From IMG/VR virus record IMGVR_UViG_3300010883_000279, positions 1 through 29,778 of that record: 29,778 nucleotides of DNA; one strand, written 5' to 3'. Below are positions 7,302 through 15,085 of the stretch, one piece after another; the stretch's first letter is position 1, and each line of letters starts with the position of its first letter. The position numbers and the translations under genes were made by a program. The notes beneath the pieces are model-generated. The model was not told the DNA's origin. It saw nothing but the letters and a program-made list of their open reading frames with translations, and did no database searches. Source of the stretch: a virus.

Positions 7302-7360
7302 ATTCATGCTTATTTAATGTAGGTATCAATAAAAACCCCTTTCCTCTCTTCAGGTGTAAT

Positions 7361-10144
7361 ATGTCCTCATATTCTAAAACGGTAGACTTTGCCGCTAAAG
7401 ACTCTCTCCCGTCTGGGAACGCTTCTAAAGTTGTAAGTGGTACAGAGCTTAATACCGAATTCTCTAACATTGAAACTGCAGTAAACTCTAAAGCTAACAC
7501 AGCTTCGCCAACCTTTACAGGCACTGCTACAATCCCCGCTGTAGACATTAACGCAGGTAATATAGACGGCACAGCTATAGGAGCTAGTTCGGCTTCTACA
7601 GCCTTATTTACTACTGTAGATGCTACAGGGGTTATTTCAGGATCTACTATTGAGGCTGATGGGGACACCTCTGCAGGCGACAACGCTGCAATGGGCTACA
7701 CAGCCGCAGAAGGCTTAATCCTAACTGGTCAAGGCTCTACTAACGATGTTACTATTAAGAATGACGCTGACGCTGATGTTCTAAAGATTCCTACTGGGAC
7801 TACTAATGTTAATGTTGTAGGCGCTGTTGGAGCAGGGACATTAACGGCTGGTTCAGGATCTATTACAGACTCTTCAGGGGCTATTAGCTTTGGTAATGAA
7901 AACCTAAGCACTTCAGGTACGTTGGGCGCTGGAGCCATTACAGGAACTTCGCTTGTCATAGGAAGCGCAACGGTCAATGAGGCGGCCCTTGAGATACTAG
8001 ACGGCGCTACAATTACCACAGCAGAGCTAAACATCTTAGATGGTGTTACCTCTACAGCGGCTGAGATAAACATCTTAGACGGCGTTACAGCGACGGCCTC
8101 AGAGCTTAATGCTTTAGACGGAATTACAGCTACCGTGGCTGAACTTAACATTCTAGACGGAGTAACCGCTACAGCGACTGAGCTGAACTTAATAGATGGT
8201 GTGACGTCTACAACTGATGAACTAAACATCCTTGATGGTGTAACGTCTACAGCTGCAGAGCTAAACATCTTAGATGGTGTGACGTCTACAGCTGCAGAAC
8301 TAAACATCCTCGACGGCGTAACGTCTACAGCTGCAGAACTAAACATCCTCGATGGTGTTACTTCTACAGCGACTGAGCTAAACTTATTAGACGGCGTTAC
8401 TTCTACAACTGATGAACTAAACATCTTAGATGGTGTGACGTCTACAGCGACTGAGTTGAACTTATTAGACGGCGTTACTTCCACAACTGCAGAGCTAAAC
8501 TTATTAGACGGTGTTACTTCTACAACCGCAGAGCTTAATTACACAGACGGCGTGACCAGTGCTATACAGACTCAGCTTAACACTAAGGCTCCCCTGGCTG
8601 ATCCTAACTTTACAGGAACTCTAGAAGTAGGTACTTTAGACGCCGCTTCAGGCTCAATTACCGACTCCTCTGGGGCTATATCATTCGGTAATGAGAATCT
8701 GAGTACTACAGGCACTTTAGACGCTGGATCACTACAAACAGCAACCGCTGGAACCTCTAATTTCCGCGCAGGAGTCAACGCAGGTAATAGCATTGCCAGC
8801 GGCGGTACTTATAATACTGTGGTGGGGGATGAGGCGGGAACTGCGATTAGTACTGGCGATAGGAACGTAGCAGTAGGTTATGACGCAGGTAAAGAAATAA
8901 CCACCGCCGCAAGTAATACTTTGGTGGGCGCGCATTCCGGCGATGCATTAAACACAGGAAACAATAACGTTGCTCTGGGCTATGCTACTTTAAGTGCTGA
9001 CACTAAAGGCGATAGAAACGTAGCCGTTGGCTCGCTCGCCCTACAAAATCAAAACTTTACTTCAACTGAGGATAGTTACAATATAGCGGTAGGGTATGGC
9101 GCAGGGAATGCTATCACTACAGGCACAAATAATACTTTGGTAGGGGGTCTTGCAGGTGATGTTCTTACTACAGGAAACAGCAACGTTGCTGTGGGTCTTC
9201 ATACTTTAGGTACTGACACTAACGGCGATAGAAACGTAGCCGTTGGCGTACTCGCCCTACAAAATCAAAACTTTACTTCAAGTACCGATAGTTATAACGT
9301 CGGGGTAGGGTATAACGCAGGGAATGATCTCACCACAGGCCTTAACAATACCCTTGTTGGCGGCCTCGCAGGCGATGCTCTTACAGACGCTGATTCTAAT
9401 GTTGCCGTAGGTTATGGTACTTTAAGTTCTGACACTTTAGGGAGCAGAAGCGTAGCTATAGGGAGGAGTGCTTTAGCAGCTCAAAACCTCACTTCTGCTA
9501 CCAATGTTTATAACACTGCAATGGGTTATAACGCAGGAACTGCAGTCTCGACAGGCCTTCATAATACCCTTGTTGGTGGCCGTACAGCTGATGCACTTAC
9601 CACGGGAAGTTTTAATGTCATTTTTGGAGGCCTAAGCGATTCCACGGCTGTCGATTCTGAAAAAGCGCAAGGCTTTGGCTATAATGTTTCATGTGCAGCA
9701 GGTTATACAACAATAGGTAGTGGTGCTGATGACATTAGAGCGGCACATGGCAATGTTACATGGGCAACAGTCTCTGATGAACGCTACAAGAAAGACATTG
9801 TAGATTCTACAGCAGGTTTAAGCTTTATTAATGCTTTGCAGCCTCGCACTTGGCAGTACAAAACCCTTGGCGAACTGCCTGAAACCTTTAACGCCTATGA
9901 AGCCGACTCGACCAAGGTCTTTAAAAACTCGGATACGAACCACGGGTTTATAGCTCAAGAAGTCAAAGCGGCTATAGATGCTGACAGTAGCATTAAAGAT
10001 GGCTTTAGACTTTGGGACGATAGAGATGATGGCTCTCAGGAAGTAGCAGAGGCCGCATTAATACCTGTACTAACCAAAGCAATTCAAGAGCTATCTGCAC
10101 AAGTAGAAGCATTAACCGCAAGAATAGAAACCTTAGAAGGGTAA
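7361..10144 (+). CDS. Tail fibre/spike with repeat shaft and S74 chaperone domain
   Basis: This 927-residue receptor-binding protein is modular. Residues 1-60 (YSKTVDFAAKDSLPSGNA) form a virion-attachment-like domain. About 15 thirteen-residue repeats of the ELNILDGVTSTTA type fill residues 208-400. GSITDSSGAISFGNENLS occurs on both sides of that array. Residues 480-770 hold NVAVG/NTLVGG repeats like the beta-roll of YadA-type heads. The C-terminus from S805 (SDERYKKDI) is a peptidase S74 intramolecular chaperone, with LQPRTWQYK and HGFIAQEV motifs and a final coiled coil. S74 domains trimerise the fibre and then usually cleave themselves off at the conserved serine. AGGTG before ATG 7361 is the ribosome binding site. 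Confidence 0.9.
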   Translation: MSSYSKTVDFAAKDSLPSGNASKVVSGTELNTEFSNIETAVNSKANTASPTFTGTATIPAVDINAGNIDGTAIGASSASTALFTTVDATGVISGSTIEADGDTSAGDNAAMGYTAAEGLILTGQGSTNDVTIKNDADADVLKIPTGTTNVNVVGAVGAGTLTAGSGSITDSSGAISFGNENLSTSGTLGAGAITGTSLVIGSATVNEAALEILDGATITTAELNILDGVTSTAAEINILDGVTATASELNALDGITATVAELNILDGVTATATELNLIDGVTSTTDELNILDGVTSTAAELNILDGVTSTAAELNILDGVTSTAAELNILDGVTSTATELNLLDGVTSTTDELNILDGVTSTATELNLLDGVTSTTAELNLLDGVTSTTAELNYTDGVTSAIQTQLNTKAPLADPNFTGTLEVGTLDAASGSITDSSGAISFGNENLSTTGTLDAGSLQTATAGTSNFRAGVNAGNSIASGGTYNTVVGDEAGTAISTGDRNVAVGYDAGKEITTAASNTLVGAHSGDALNTGNNNVALGYATLSADTKGDRNVAVGSLALQNQNFTSTEDSYNIAVGYGAGNAITTGTNNTLVGGLAGDVLTTGNSNVAVGLHTLGTDTNGDRNVAVGVLALQNQNFTSSTDSYNVGVGYNAGNDLTTGLNNTLVGGLAGDALTDADSNVAVGYGTLSSDTLGSRSVAIGRSALAAQNLTSATNVYNTAMGYNAGTAVSTGLHNTLVGGRTADALTTGSFNVIFGGLSDSTAVDSEKAQGFGYNVSCAAGYTTIGSGADDIRAAHGNVTWATVSDERYKKDIVDSTAGLSFINALQPRTWQYKTLGELPETFNAYEADSTKVFKNSDTNHGFIAQEVKAAIDADSSIKDGFRLWDDRDDGSQEVAEAALIPVLTKAIQELSAQVEALTARIETLEG
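7985..8561 (+). repeat. Tandem 39-bp coding repeat in the fibre gene (about 15 units)
   Basis: Consecutive 39-base units encode thirteen-residue repeats of the form ELN(I/L)LDGVTST(A/T)(A/T/D). Central units (about 8215-8350) are nearly identical in DNA, for example GTCTACAGCTGCAGA recurring, while outer units differ. The array stays in frame, so changes in unit number lengthen or shorten the fibre shaft without a frameshift. Confidence 0.9.
8911..9620 (+). repeat. Long 216-220-bp coding repeats in the fibre beta-roll region
   Basis: Units of roughly 72 residues begin with NTLVG and contain two NVAVG strands and a LALQNQNFTS segment. The two middle copies share long, almost identical DNA from about 9008 and about 9224 (216 bases apart), while the first and last copies are more diverged. 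This suggests recent duplication or homogenisation of that part of the fibre. Confidence 0.8.
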
Positions 10145-10150
10145 CTGATT

Positions 10151-10531
10151 ATGAATAAAGATTATGAAGAAGCTCTAGCGGAAGAAGAAGAAGCTCTAGC
10201 GGAAGAAGAAGAAGCTGTAGTGGAAGAAGAAGAAGCTGTAGTGGAAGAAGAAGCTCTAGCGGAAGAAGAAGCTGTAGTGGAACTCACAATAAAAGAACGT
10301 ACAGAAGAAGAAAAAGCAGAAATGTATTCAGCCATGCTGGGCAGTGTTAGCGTTATTACAAGTGCCCTAGATGGTGACAATGATTTCTGTTCTGAGATGA
10401 CAGTTGAAGAAGTTAAAGAACGTGTTATGAGAAGTTCAGGATACCTATCAAGTGGCGTAGCACTGGATGATTGGGGTAGTGAAGATATGTCCACCATCAT
10501 TGCCGCTATTACAGAAGCAGAAGGCGCATGA
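10151..10531 (+). CDS. Acidic repeat protein of unknown function
   Basis: This 126-residue protein begins with about 40 residues made almost only of E, A, L and V, in heptad then hexad units (EALAEEE, EAVVEEE, EAVVEE). It continues with a folded-looking acidic domain (TEEEKAEMYSAMLGS... MTVEEVKERVMRSSGYLSS... DMSTIIAAITEAEGA). The net charge is strongly negative. The start ATG 10151 lies six bases after the fibre stop, with GAAGGG just upstream. The end overlaps the next gene by four bases (ATGA). The C-terminal part may be the functional domain, with the repeat as a spacer or coil. Possible roles include fibre assembly, DNA mimicry or a lysis accessory; none is supported directly. Confidence 0.75.
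   Translation: MNKDYEEALAEEEEALAEEEEAVVEEEEAVVEEEALAEEEAVVELTIKERTEEEKAEMYSAMLGSVSVITSALDGDNDFCSEMTVEEVKERVMRSSGYLSSGVALDDWGSEDMSTIIAAITEAEGA
10166..10282 (+). repeat. Acidic heptad/hexad coding repeat
   Basis: Units of 21 and then 18 bases, GAAGCTCTAGCGGAAGAAGA or the variant with GTAGTG, encode EALAEE(E) or EAVVEE(E). Unit lengths are 21, 21, 21, 18, 18, then a partial copy. The GAA runs make it prone to slippage while remaining in frame. Confidence 0.85.
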
Positions 10532-10827
10532 GTACAATAAACCTGCCGCTATGGAGCGTACCACTTGGAGTGGCTTTTGTAACGCTGGCGGTCTCATGGG
10601 GTGTGCTGCAGGCTAATACCAGCTTTGCCTCTGAGGAACGTGACCGTATCGCTACCATTGCCAATGAAGCAGCAAGGAAAGCACAGGATAATGGACAAGC
10701 GCAAGCAGTAACTGAAGCGAAGGTTCAGGCAATTGTGGAAAGCCTAGCGCGCCAAGAAAAGATTCAAGAGCAGACAAACGAGCAGATCCAGGCGCTCGTG
10801 ACTACATTGTTGGCGCAGCAGAATTAA
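10528..10827 (+). CDS. Membrane-anchored coiled-coil protein, possible spanin or holin partner
   Basis: This 99-residue protein has a single hydrophobic segment at about 8-28 (WSVPLGVAFVTLAVSWGVL) followed by an alanine/glutamine-rich helix to the end with coiled-coil character. The layout, a short N-terminus, one membrane span and a long helical domain, is that of an inner-membrane spanin or of accessory proteins beside phage holins. It starts with ATGA overlap from the acidic repeat gene and precedes the 3-TM holin by 33 bases. No separate outer-membrane lipoprotein gene was found nearby, so the spanin call is weak. Confidence 0.7.
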   Translation: MSTINLPLWSVPLGVAFVTLAVSWGVLQANTSFASEERDRIATIANEAARKAQDNGQAQAVTEAKVQAIVESLARQEKIQEQTNEQIQALVTTLLAQQN

Positions 10828-10860
10828 GACGCTAAAGTTAATTTCTAAGAAGATTAATAA

Positions 10861-11262
10861 ATGAATATACTGCCCTTCCTCGGCCCCGTTATAGACCGTC
10901 TTACAGGCCTCATCCCCGATCCTGCAGCTCGTGCAAAGGCTAGAGAGGCTATAGAACAAGACTTAGTAACAGCAGCTAACGCAGCCCTACAAGGGCAACT
11001 TGAGATTAATAAAGTAGAGGCAGCTCACAAGAGCCTCTTTGTAGCTGGTTGGAGACCCTTTATAGGCTGGGCCTGTGGTGTTGGCCTAGCTTGGGCATTC
11101 GTTGTAGCGCCTTTGCTGGCTTCTACATTAGCGGCTTTTGGAGTCTCTGCAGAATTACCTGCAATAGAGACAGAGAATTTAATGGAACTTGTTATGGGTA
11201 TGTTAGGATTAGCAGGGCTACGTACCTTTGAGAAGTTTAAAGACGTATCGAGAGAACAATAA
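10861..11262 (+). CDS. Holin (3-TM, gene-transfer-agent type)
   Basis: This 133-residue protein resembles the 'holin of 3TMs' family. An amphipathic N-terminal helix (about 20-58) leads to the hallmark WRPFIGWACG (64-73), a long hydrophobic stretch to about 95 and a last hydrophobic helix (about 108-122, ELVMGMLGLAGL) followed by RTFEKFK. Holins collect in the inner membrane and open at a set time to release the endolysin or trigger lysis. The likely partner is the M15 peptidase at 697. It overlaps the next gene by one base (TAATG). Only two to three spans can be drawn by eye. Confidence 0.8.
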   Translation: MNILPFLGPVIDRLTGLIPDPAARAKAREAIEQDLVTAANAALQGQLEINKVEAAHKSLFVAGWRPFIGWACGVGLAWAFVVAPLLASTLAAFGVSAELPAIETENLMELVMGMLGLAGLRTFEKFKDVSREQ

Positions 11263-12923
11263 TGGCTTTTGATATAGAAGCTTTCCAAGCTCTTAATGCC
11301 CAGACTGCGGCAGCTCTGTTTGATGCGTTACCTGCTGACCCTACCGCAGTCCTAACGCCCGCTCCCGTAGCAAACAATTACTACACTTCAGACGAGTACA
11401 ACGCACAAATAACAGCAGCGTTACAGGCCCGTGAAGCGGAAGGTAAGGCTCCTTTACTAGATCTAGGCTTAGGAGATGGTTCAGCTCTTGCTAACGGCCT
11501 AGGCTACGGAGACGTCTCTACAGTTGGGGATGGTTTTGGTATAACAGCTCCAGAGCCTATAGAGCTTCTCACGCAAGAAGAAGCAGCAGCGTTGCACTTA
11601 TCAGACGAAGACTTCAAAGATAAGATGCTGGAAGAGGCTGTCACAGCGCGTGGTGTTCTGTATGATCAAGTCAATAATGACCCTTCTTCTCTAGAGGGAA
11701 TGAGCTTATCTCAACAGCTCACCTTCCTTTATGAGAGCAATCAAAGAAACGGAGGCTCTGAAGCTGCATACTTAACAGCCGCTAATGAGATAGTGGATGC
11801 CTTGGGAGCTCCTAGAGAACGCATTACTGACATCTCGGCAAGGAATTCGGATGTTTCCCATATTAGGACTGATGAGCTAAGCCTGCTCCCTAACGAGTCA
11901 GGTCAAATAGGTGTTTATGGGACTACTAATGATACTATAACACATCCTACAAACACAGGCGGTGTGTTTGATACATTAATGAGAGTGGCTTCGTTTATAC
12001 CCAGCCCTTTCCAACCCTTTGCACAGGGCTATGTAGCCATTACAGGTGTTTCTGACGGCGACGTAACTCTATCAGACGCTTTAGCCTTAGCTGGCGTAGC
12101 TAATTTCAATCCATTAGCAGGCTTAGATAACCCCTTAGAAGGCTTCACAGACGGTGTAAACTCTGCCCTCGGTATTGATGCAGAGAGTGCCTTTGCCCTA
12201 ACAGACGATGTTTTACTTAATTTAGCCGAAGGAGACTTAAAAGGAGCTGCTTTATCCTATGCCGACGCTGATATGCTTCCTGACCTAGACGGTGATAGCG
12301 CTATAGGAGATATCCTAGCTTCCTTCGATGATAATGTACTGCAGCCTGTAAGAGCTGCCCTAGGCCCAGTAGGAGACGCTATAGGGGCCGTAGGAAGCGC
12401 TATAGACGATGGGATTACTCAGAGGGTTATAGGAGGCGTTAAAGCCGCTGCAGAGCCTCTCACGACCCTTGTGACGGGCTTTGGCGACTCAGCTCAAGAG
12501 AACATCTTAGATCCTTTGTCAGCCTTTGCAAGCACAGTAGACGATGAAGGCACTCAGAGAGTTATAGGAGGCGTTAAAGCCGCTGGTGATGTTCTAGCTG
12601 ACGTTGGAGAACCCATTAAAGAAGCTATTATAACTGGTGGTGACGTTCTAGCTGAGATTGGAGAACCTATTAAAGAAGCTATTATAACTGGTGGTGACGC
12701 TCTAGCCGATGTTGGAGAACCCATTATAGGAGCTGTAGGAGATGGTTTAGCTGCTGCTGACGACCTTATTAGCGAAGCGCTTCCGTCCTTTAACCTAGAC
12801 TTTTCACAGATAGCAGGACTATTCGATATGCCTCAAGTGTCGTCTACGACTGCCCCAACAAGAACAACTGACAATCTCTTCGGAGACTTGTTTAAGTATA
12901 CAACAGAGATAACTAGAGCATGA
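11262..12923 (+). CDS. Large acidic virion-like protein of unknown function
   Basis: This 553-residue acidic protein is rich in A, G, D and L, with no cysteine and no enzyme motif that I recognise. Residues 130-180 look helical (SLEGMSLSQQLTFLYESN). The 240-300 region has FIPSPFQPFAQGYVAITG, like membrane-active or ejection proteins. Residues 385-500 contain repeated segments: RVIGGVKAA twice, and three units of DVLADVGEPIKEAIITGG (54-base DNA period). It lies between the holin and the tail adaptor, overlapping both by one to four bases, so a virion or tail-tip component is likely. This is inferred from place only. Confidence 0.7.
   Translation: MAFDIEAFQALNAQTAAALFDALPADPTAVLTPAPVANNYYTSDEYNAQITAALQAREAEGKAPLLDLGLGDGSALANGLGYGDVSTVGDGFGITAPEPIELLTQEEAAALHLSDEDFKDKMLEEAVTARGVLYDQVNNDPSSLEGMSLSQQLTFLYESNQRNGGSEAAYLTAANEIVDALGAPRERITDISARNSDVSHIRTDELSLLPNESGQIGVYGTTNDTITHPTNTGGVFDTLMRVASFIPSPFQPFAQGYVAITGVSDGDVTLSDALALAGVANFNPLAGLDNPLEGFTDGVNSALGIDAESAFALTDDVLLNLAEGDLKGAALSYADADMLPDLDGDSAIGDILASFDDNVLQPVRAALGPVGDAIGAVGSAIDDGITQRVIGGVKAAAEPLTTLVTGFGDSAQENILDPLSAFASTVDDEGTQRVIGGVKAAGDVLADVGEPIKEAIITGGDVLAEIGEPIKEAIITGGDALADVGEPIIGAVGDGLAAADDLISEALPSFNLDFSQIAGLFDMPQVSSTTAPTRTTDNLFGDLFKYTTEITRA
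12591..12740 (+). repeat. 54-bp tandem coding repeat
   Basis: Copies start at 12591, 12645 and 12699 (the last partial). Each begins G(T/C)TCTAGC and encodes (V/A)LA(D/E)(V/I)GEPI, with the first two continuing KEAIITGG. The first two are nearly identical, pointing to recent duplication in the C-terminal region of the 553-residue virion-like protein. Confidence 0.85.
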
Positions 12924-13564
12924 CACACCTCCAAGTAATTAATCAAGTACTACGTAGACTTCGAGAGACTGAAGTCACTGCAGTAGGAGAGTCAGACTAC
13001 TCCACTTTAGTAAGCGATTTAGTTAACGACGCTAAGAAGTTTGTAGAGCAGAGTCACGATTGGACAGGGCTACGTCAGACCATTACAGTATCTACGACAG
13101 CCTCAGACTACCAGTATGTTTTACCAGGCTCAGGAGTAGACTTTAAACTCCTCAATGCCATTAATCAGACTTCAAACACTCTGATGCACTACCGTCCTGC
13201 TACTTACTTTGATAGAATGTATATGACGTCTTCTTCTGAGGGAGTCCCTATTGACTTTACATACAGAGGCGCAGACAGTTCACAAAACACTAACATAGAA
13301 ATCTACCCTTCTCCAGACGGCGTTTATTCTCTAGAGTTTAAAGCAGTAGTACGCACAGCTGATTACTCAGATGGAACTGAAGTGTTTGTAGTACCGACAC
13401 AGCCCATCATCTACATGGCGTTGGCACTATCAGCGCGTGAGAGAGGCGAACAAGGCGGTACAAGCGCTGCGGAGCTTCTAGCCTTAGCAGACACTTATTT
13501 AGCTGACGCTATTGCTTTAGACGCTTCTAAGTATGTTGATGAGTTTGTCTGGAAGACTGTTTAA
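12920..13564 (+). CDS. Tail tubular protein A / head-tail adaptor (T7 gp11-like)
   Basis: This 214-residue protein shows the typical opening of T7 gp11-type adaptors. A helix LQVINQVLRRLRE comes first, followed by LVNDAKKFVEQSHDWTGLRQTITVSTTAS (about 33-61), a beta-rich middle (NIEIYPSPDGVYSLEF) and a final helix of ALADTYLADAIALD type. Twelve copies sit below the portal and link it to the nozzle. ATGA overlap with the preceding gene and TAATG overlap with the following one show a tightly coupled set, in the usual order adaptor then nozzle. Confidence 0.88.
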   Translation: MTHLQVINQVLRRLRETEVTAVGESDYSTLVSDLVNDAKKFVEQSHDWTGLRQTITVSTTASDYQYVLPGSGVDFKLLNAINQTSNTLMHYRPATYFDRMYMTSSSEGVPIDFTYRGADSSQNTNIEIYPSPDGVYSLEFKAVVRTADYSDGTEVFVVPTQPIIYMALALSARERGEQGGTSAAELLALADTYLADAIALDASKYVDEFVWKTV

Positions 13565-15084
13565 TGGCTAGTCAGTTACAGAACATAACGATAGCTGCTC
13601 CAGCCTTTAGTGGTCTGAATACACAGGACAGCCCTTTAGGACTAGACAGTTCGTGGGCCTCCGTAGCTGATCATTGTGTTATAGATCGTTACGGACGCAT
13701 AGGGGCTAGGAAGGGAATAGATATAGTAACTACTTCAGCGACTCCGCTAGGCTCTAGCGCTGGCATTATCAGCATGTTTGAGTTTACAGAGACCGACGGA
13801 ACAACTACGGTATTCTCTACAGGAAACAATAAGATATTCAGTGGGACTACGTCGCTTACTGATGAGACTCCTGGTAGTTACACAGTTAACGCAGACAATT
13901 GGAAGATAGTGTCTTTAGCTAATAAGTGCTATTTCTTCCAAGCTGGTCAAGAGCCTCTAGTGTACAGCACAGCTTCAGGAGACGTTGAAGCTATGACAGG
14001 TGTTTCTGGCTACGCCGGAACTGTAAAGCAAGGCAATGAAGTTTTAGCTGCTTTTGGTCGTCTCTGGGTTGCAGACATTGCAGGCGATAAGCAGAAGATA
14101 TACTGGAGTGATTTATTAGACGGTTTAACATGGTCTGGTGGTTCTTCAGGCTCTATAGATCTCTCTAACCATTGGCCTAAAGGCTATGATGAGATAGTGT
14201 CTATAGCGGCTCACAACAACTTTCTTATAGTGTTTGGTAAAGAGTCTATATTAATGTATAGCGGAGCAGGGAGTCCCGCGAGTATGGTACTATCTGACAC
14301 TACAGACTCTGTAGGCTGCTCAGCTAGAGACTCTGTACACGCTGTTGGCCCAGACCTCTTATTCCTCTCAGCAGGAGGACTACGAAGTCTTGGTAGAACT
14401 ATTCAAGAGAATAGCCTGCCTATGACTGATGTATCTAAGAATATCCGTAACGACCTTATAACAGCTATGTCAATACAGACTAGCCCTATAAAAGCTGTTT
14501 ACAGTCCTGAGAATGCTTTCTACTTACTGACTCTCTCTGACACTGAGCAAGTGTATTGCTTTGATGTTAGAGGCTTACTAGATAATCAAAGCTATAGAGT
14601 GACAAAGTGGCCTACGACAGAAATAGAGAGTTTTCTACGTGCTAAAGATGGTACGCTCTACTTAGGTGTAGAGAATGGCGTAGCTAAGTATAATGGTTAT
14701 GACGATGAAGGAGCTTTATATCTCCTCCGTTACTTTAGTCATCCTCTAGCGTTTGATGCGCCTGCTAATTTAAAGTTTGTTAAGAAAGTACAGGCCACTA
14801 TCATGGGAGGAAACGCTGTAACAGGATCTATTAAATGGTCGTATGACTATAAAGAAGATTATTTAACTAGACCCTTTGTGCTGTCTACAGACGTTGTAGC
14901 TGAATATGGTGTTGCAGAGTACGGTGTTTCTGAATACTCTATTGGAGTAGTTACAACAAGAAGAGCAATTAATGCAGGCGGCTCAGGCGCTGTAGTCACT
15001 GTAGGCGTTGAAGCCAACATTGAAGGTTCTGCGTTTTCTTTACAAGAACTTAATATACAATCTACTATTGGAAGGTTAATTTAA
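13564..15084 (+). CDS. Tail nozzle/hub protein (T7 gp12 / P22 gp10-like role)
   Basis: This 506-residue, beta-rich protein has many WxxDLLDGLTWSG-type and LFLSAGGLRSLG strands, typical of the propeller-like stabilisation or nozzle proteins of short-tailed phages. Its N-terminus (FSGLNTQDSPLGL... ADHCVIDRYGRIGARKG) is characteristic of this family: a 'no-frills' segment describing which positions are set by default, followed by propeller blades. The C-terminal segment has short AEYGVAEYGVSEYS repeats. It directly follows the adaptor gene, as gp12 follows gp11 in T7. It should close the tail channel. The similarity class (gp12 or gp10) cannot be fixed by eye. Confidence 0.8.
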   Translation: MASQLQNITIAAPAFSGLNTQDSPLGLDSSWASVADHCVIDRYGRIGARKGIDIVTTSATPLGSSAGIISMFEFTETDGTTTVFSTGNNKIFSGTTSLTDETPGSYTVNADNWKIVSLANKCYFFQAGQEPLVYSTASGDVEAMTGVSGYAGTVKQGNEVLAAFGRLWVADIAGDKQKIYWSDLLDGLTWSGGSSGSIDLSNHWPKGYDEIVSIAAHNNFLIVFGKESILMYSGAGSPASMVLSDTTDSVGCSARDSVHAVGPDLLFLSAGGLRSLGRTIQENSLPMTDVSKNIRNDLITAMSIQTSPIKAVYSPENAFYLLTLSDTEQVYCFDVRGLLDNQSYRVTKWPTTEIESFLRAKDGTLYLGVENGVAKYNGYDDEGALYLLRYFSHPLAFDAPANLKFVKKVQATIMGGNAVTGSIKWSYDYKEDYLTRPFVLSTDVVAEYGVAEYGVSEYSIGVVTTRRAINAGGSGAVVTVGVEANIEGSAFSLQELNIQSTIGRLI

Positions 15085-15085
15085 A

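Noticed and set aside
7301-7329. Promoter for the fibre gene (TATTCA / TATCAA)
   Set aside because: Both hexamers match the consensus poorly (three and four of six), so it is not reported as a feature.
7729-8484. Long minus-strand frame opposite the fibre repeats
   Set aside because: It is the reverse reading of the 39-bp repeats (VTPSNKFSS units), so its openness follows from the repeat. There is no ribosome binding site or known domain.
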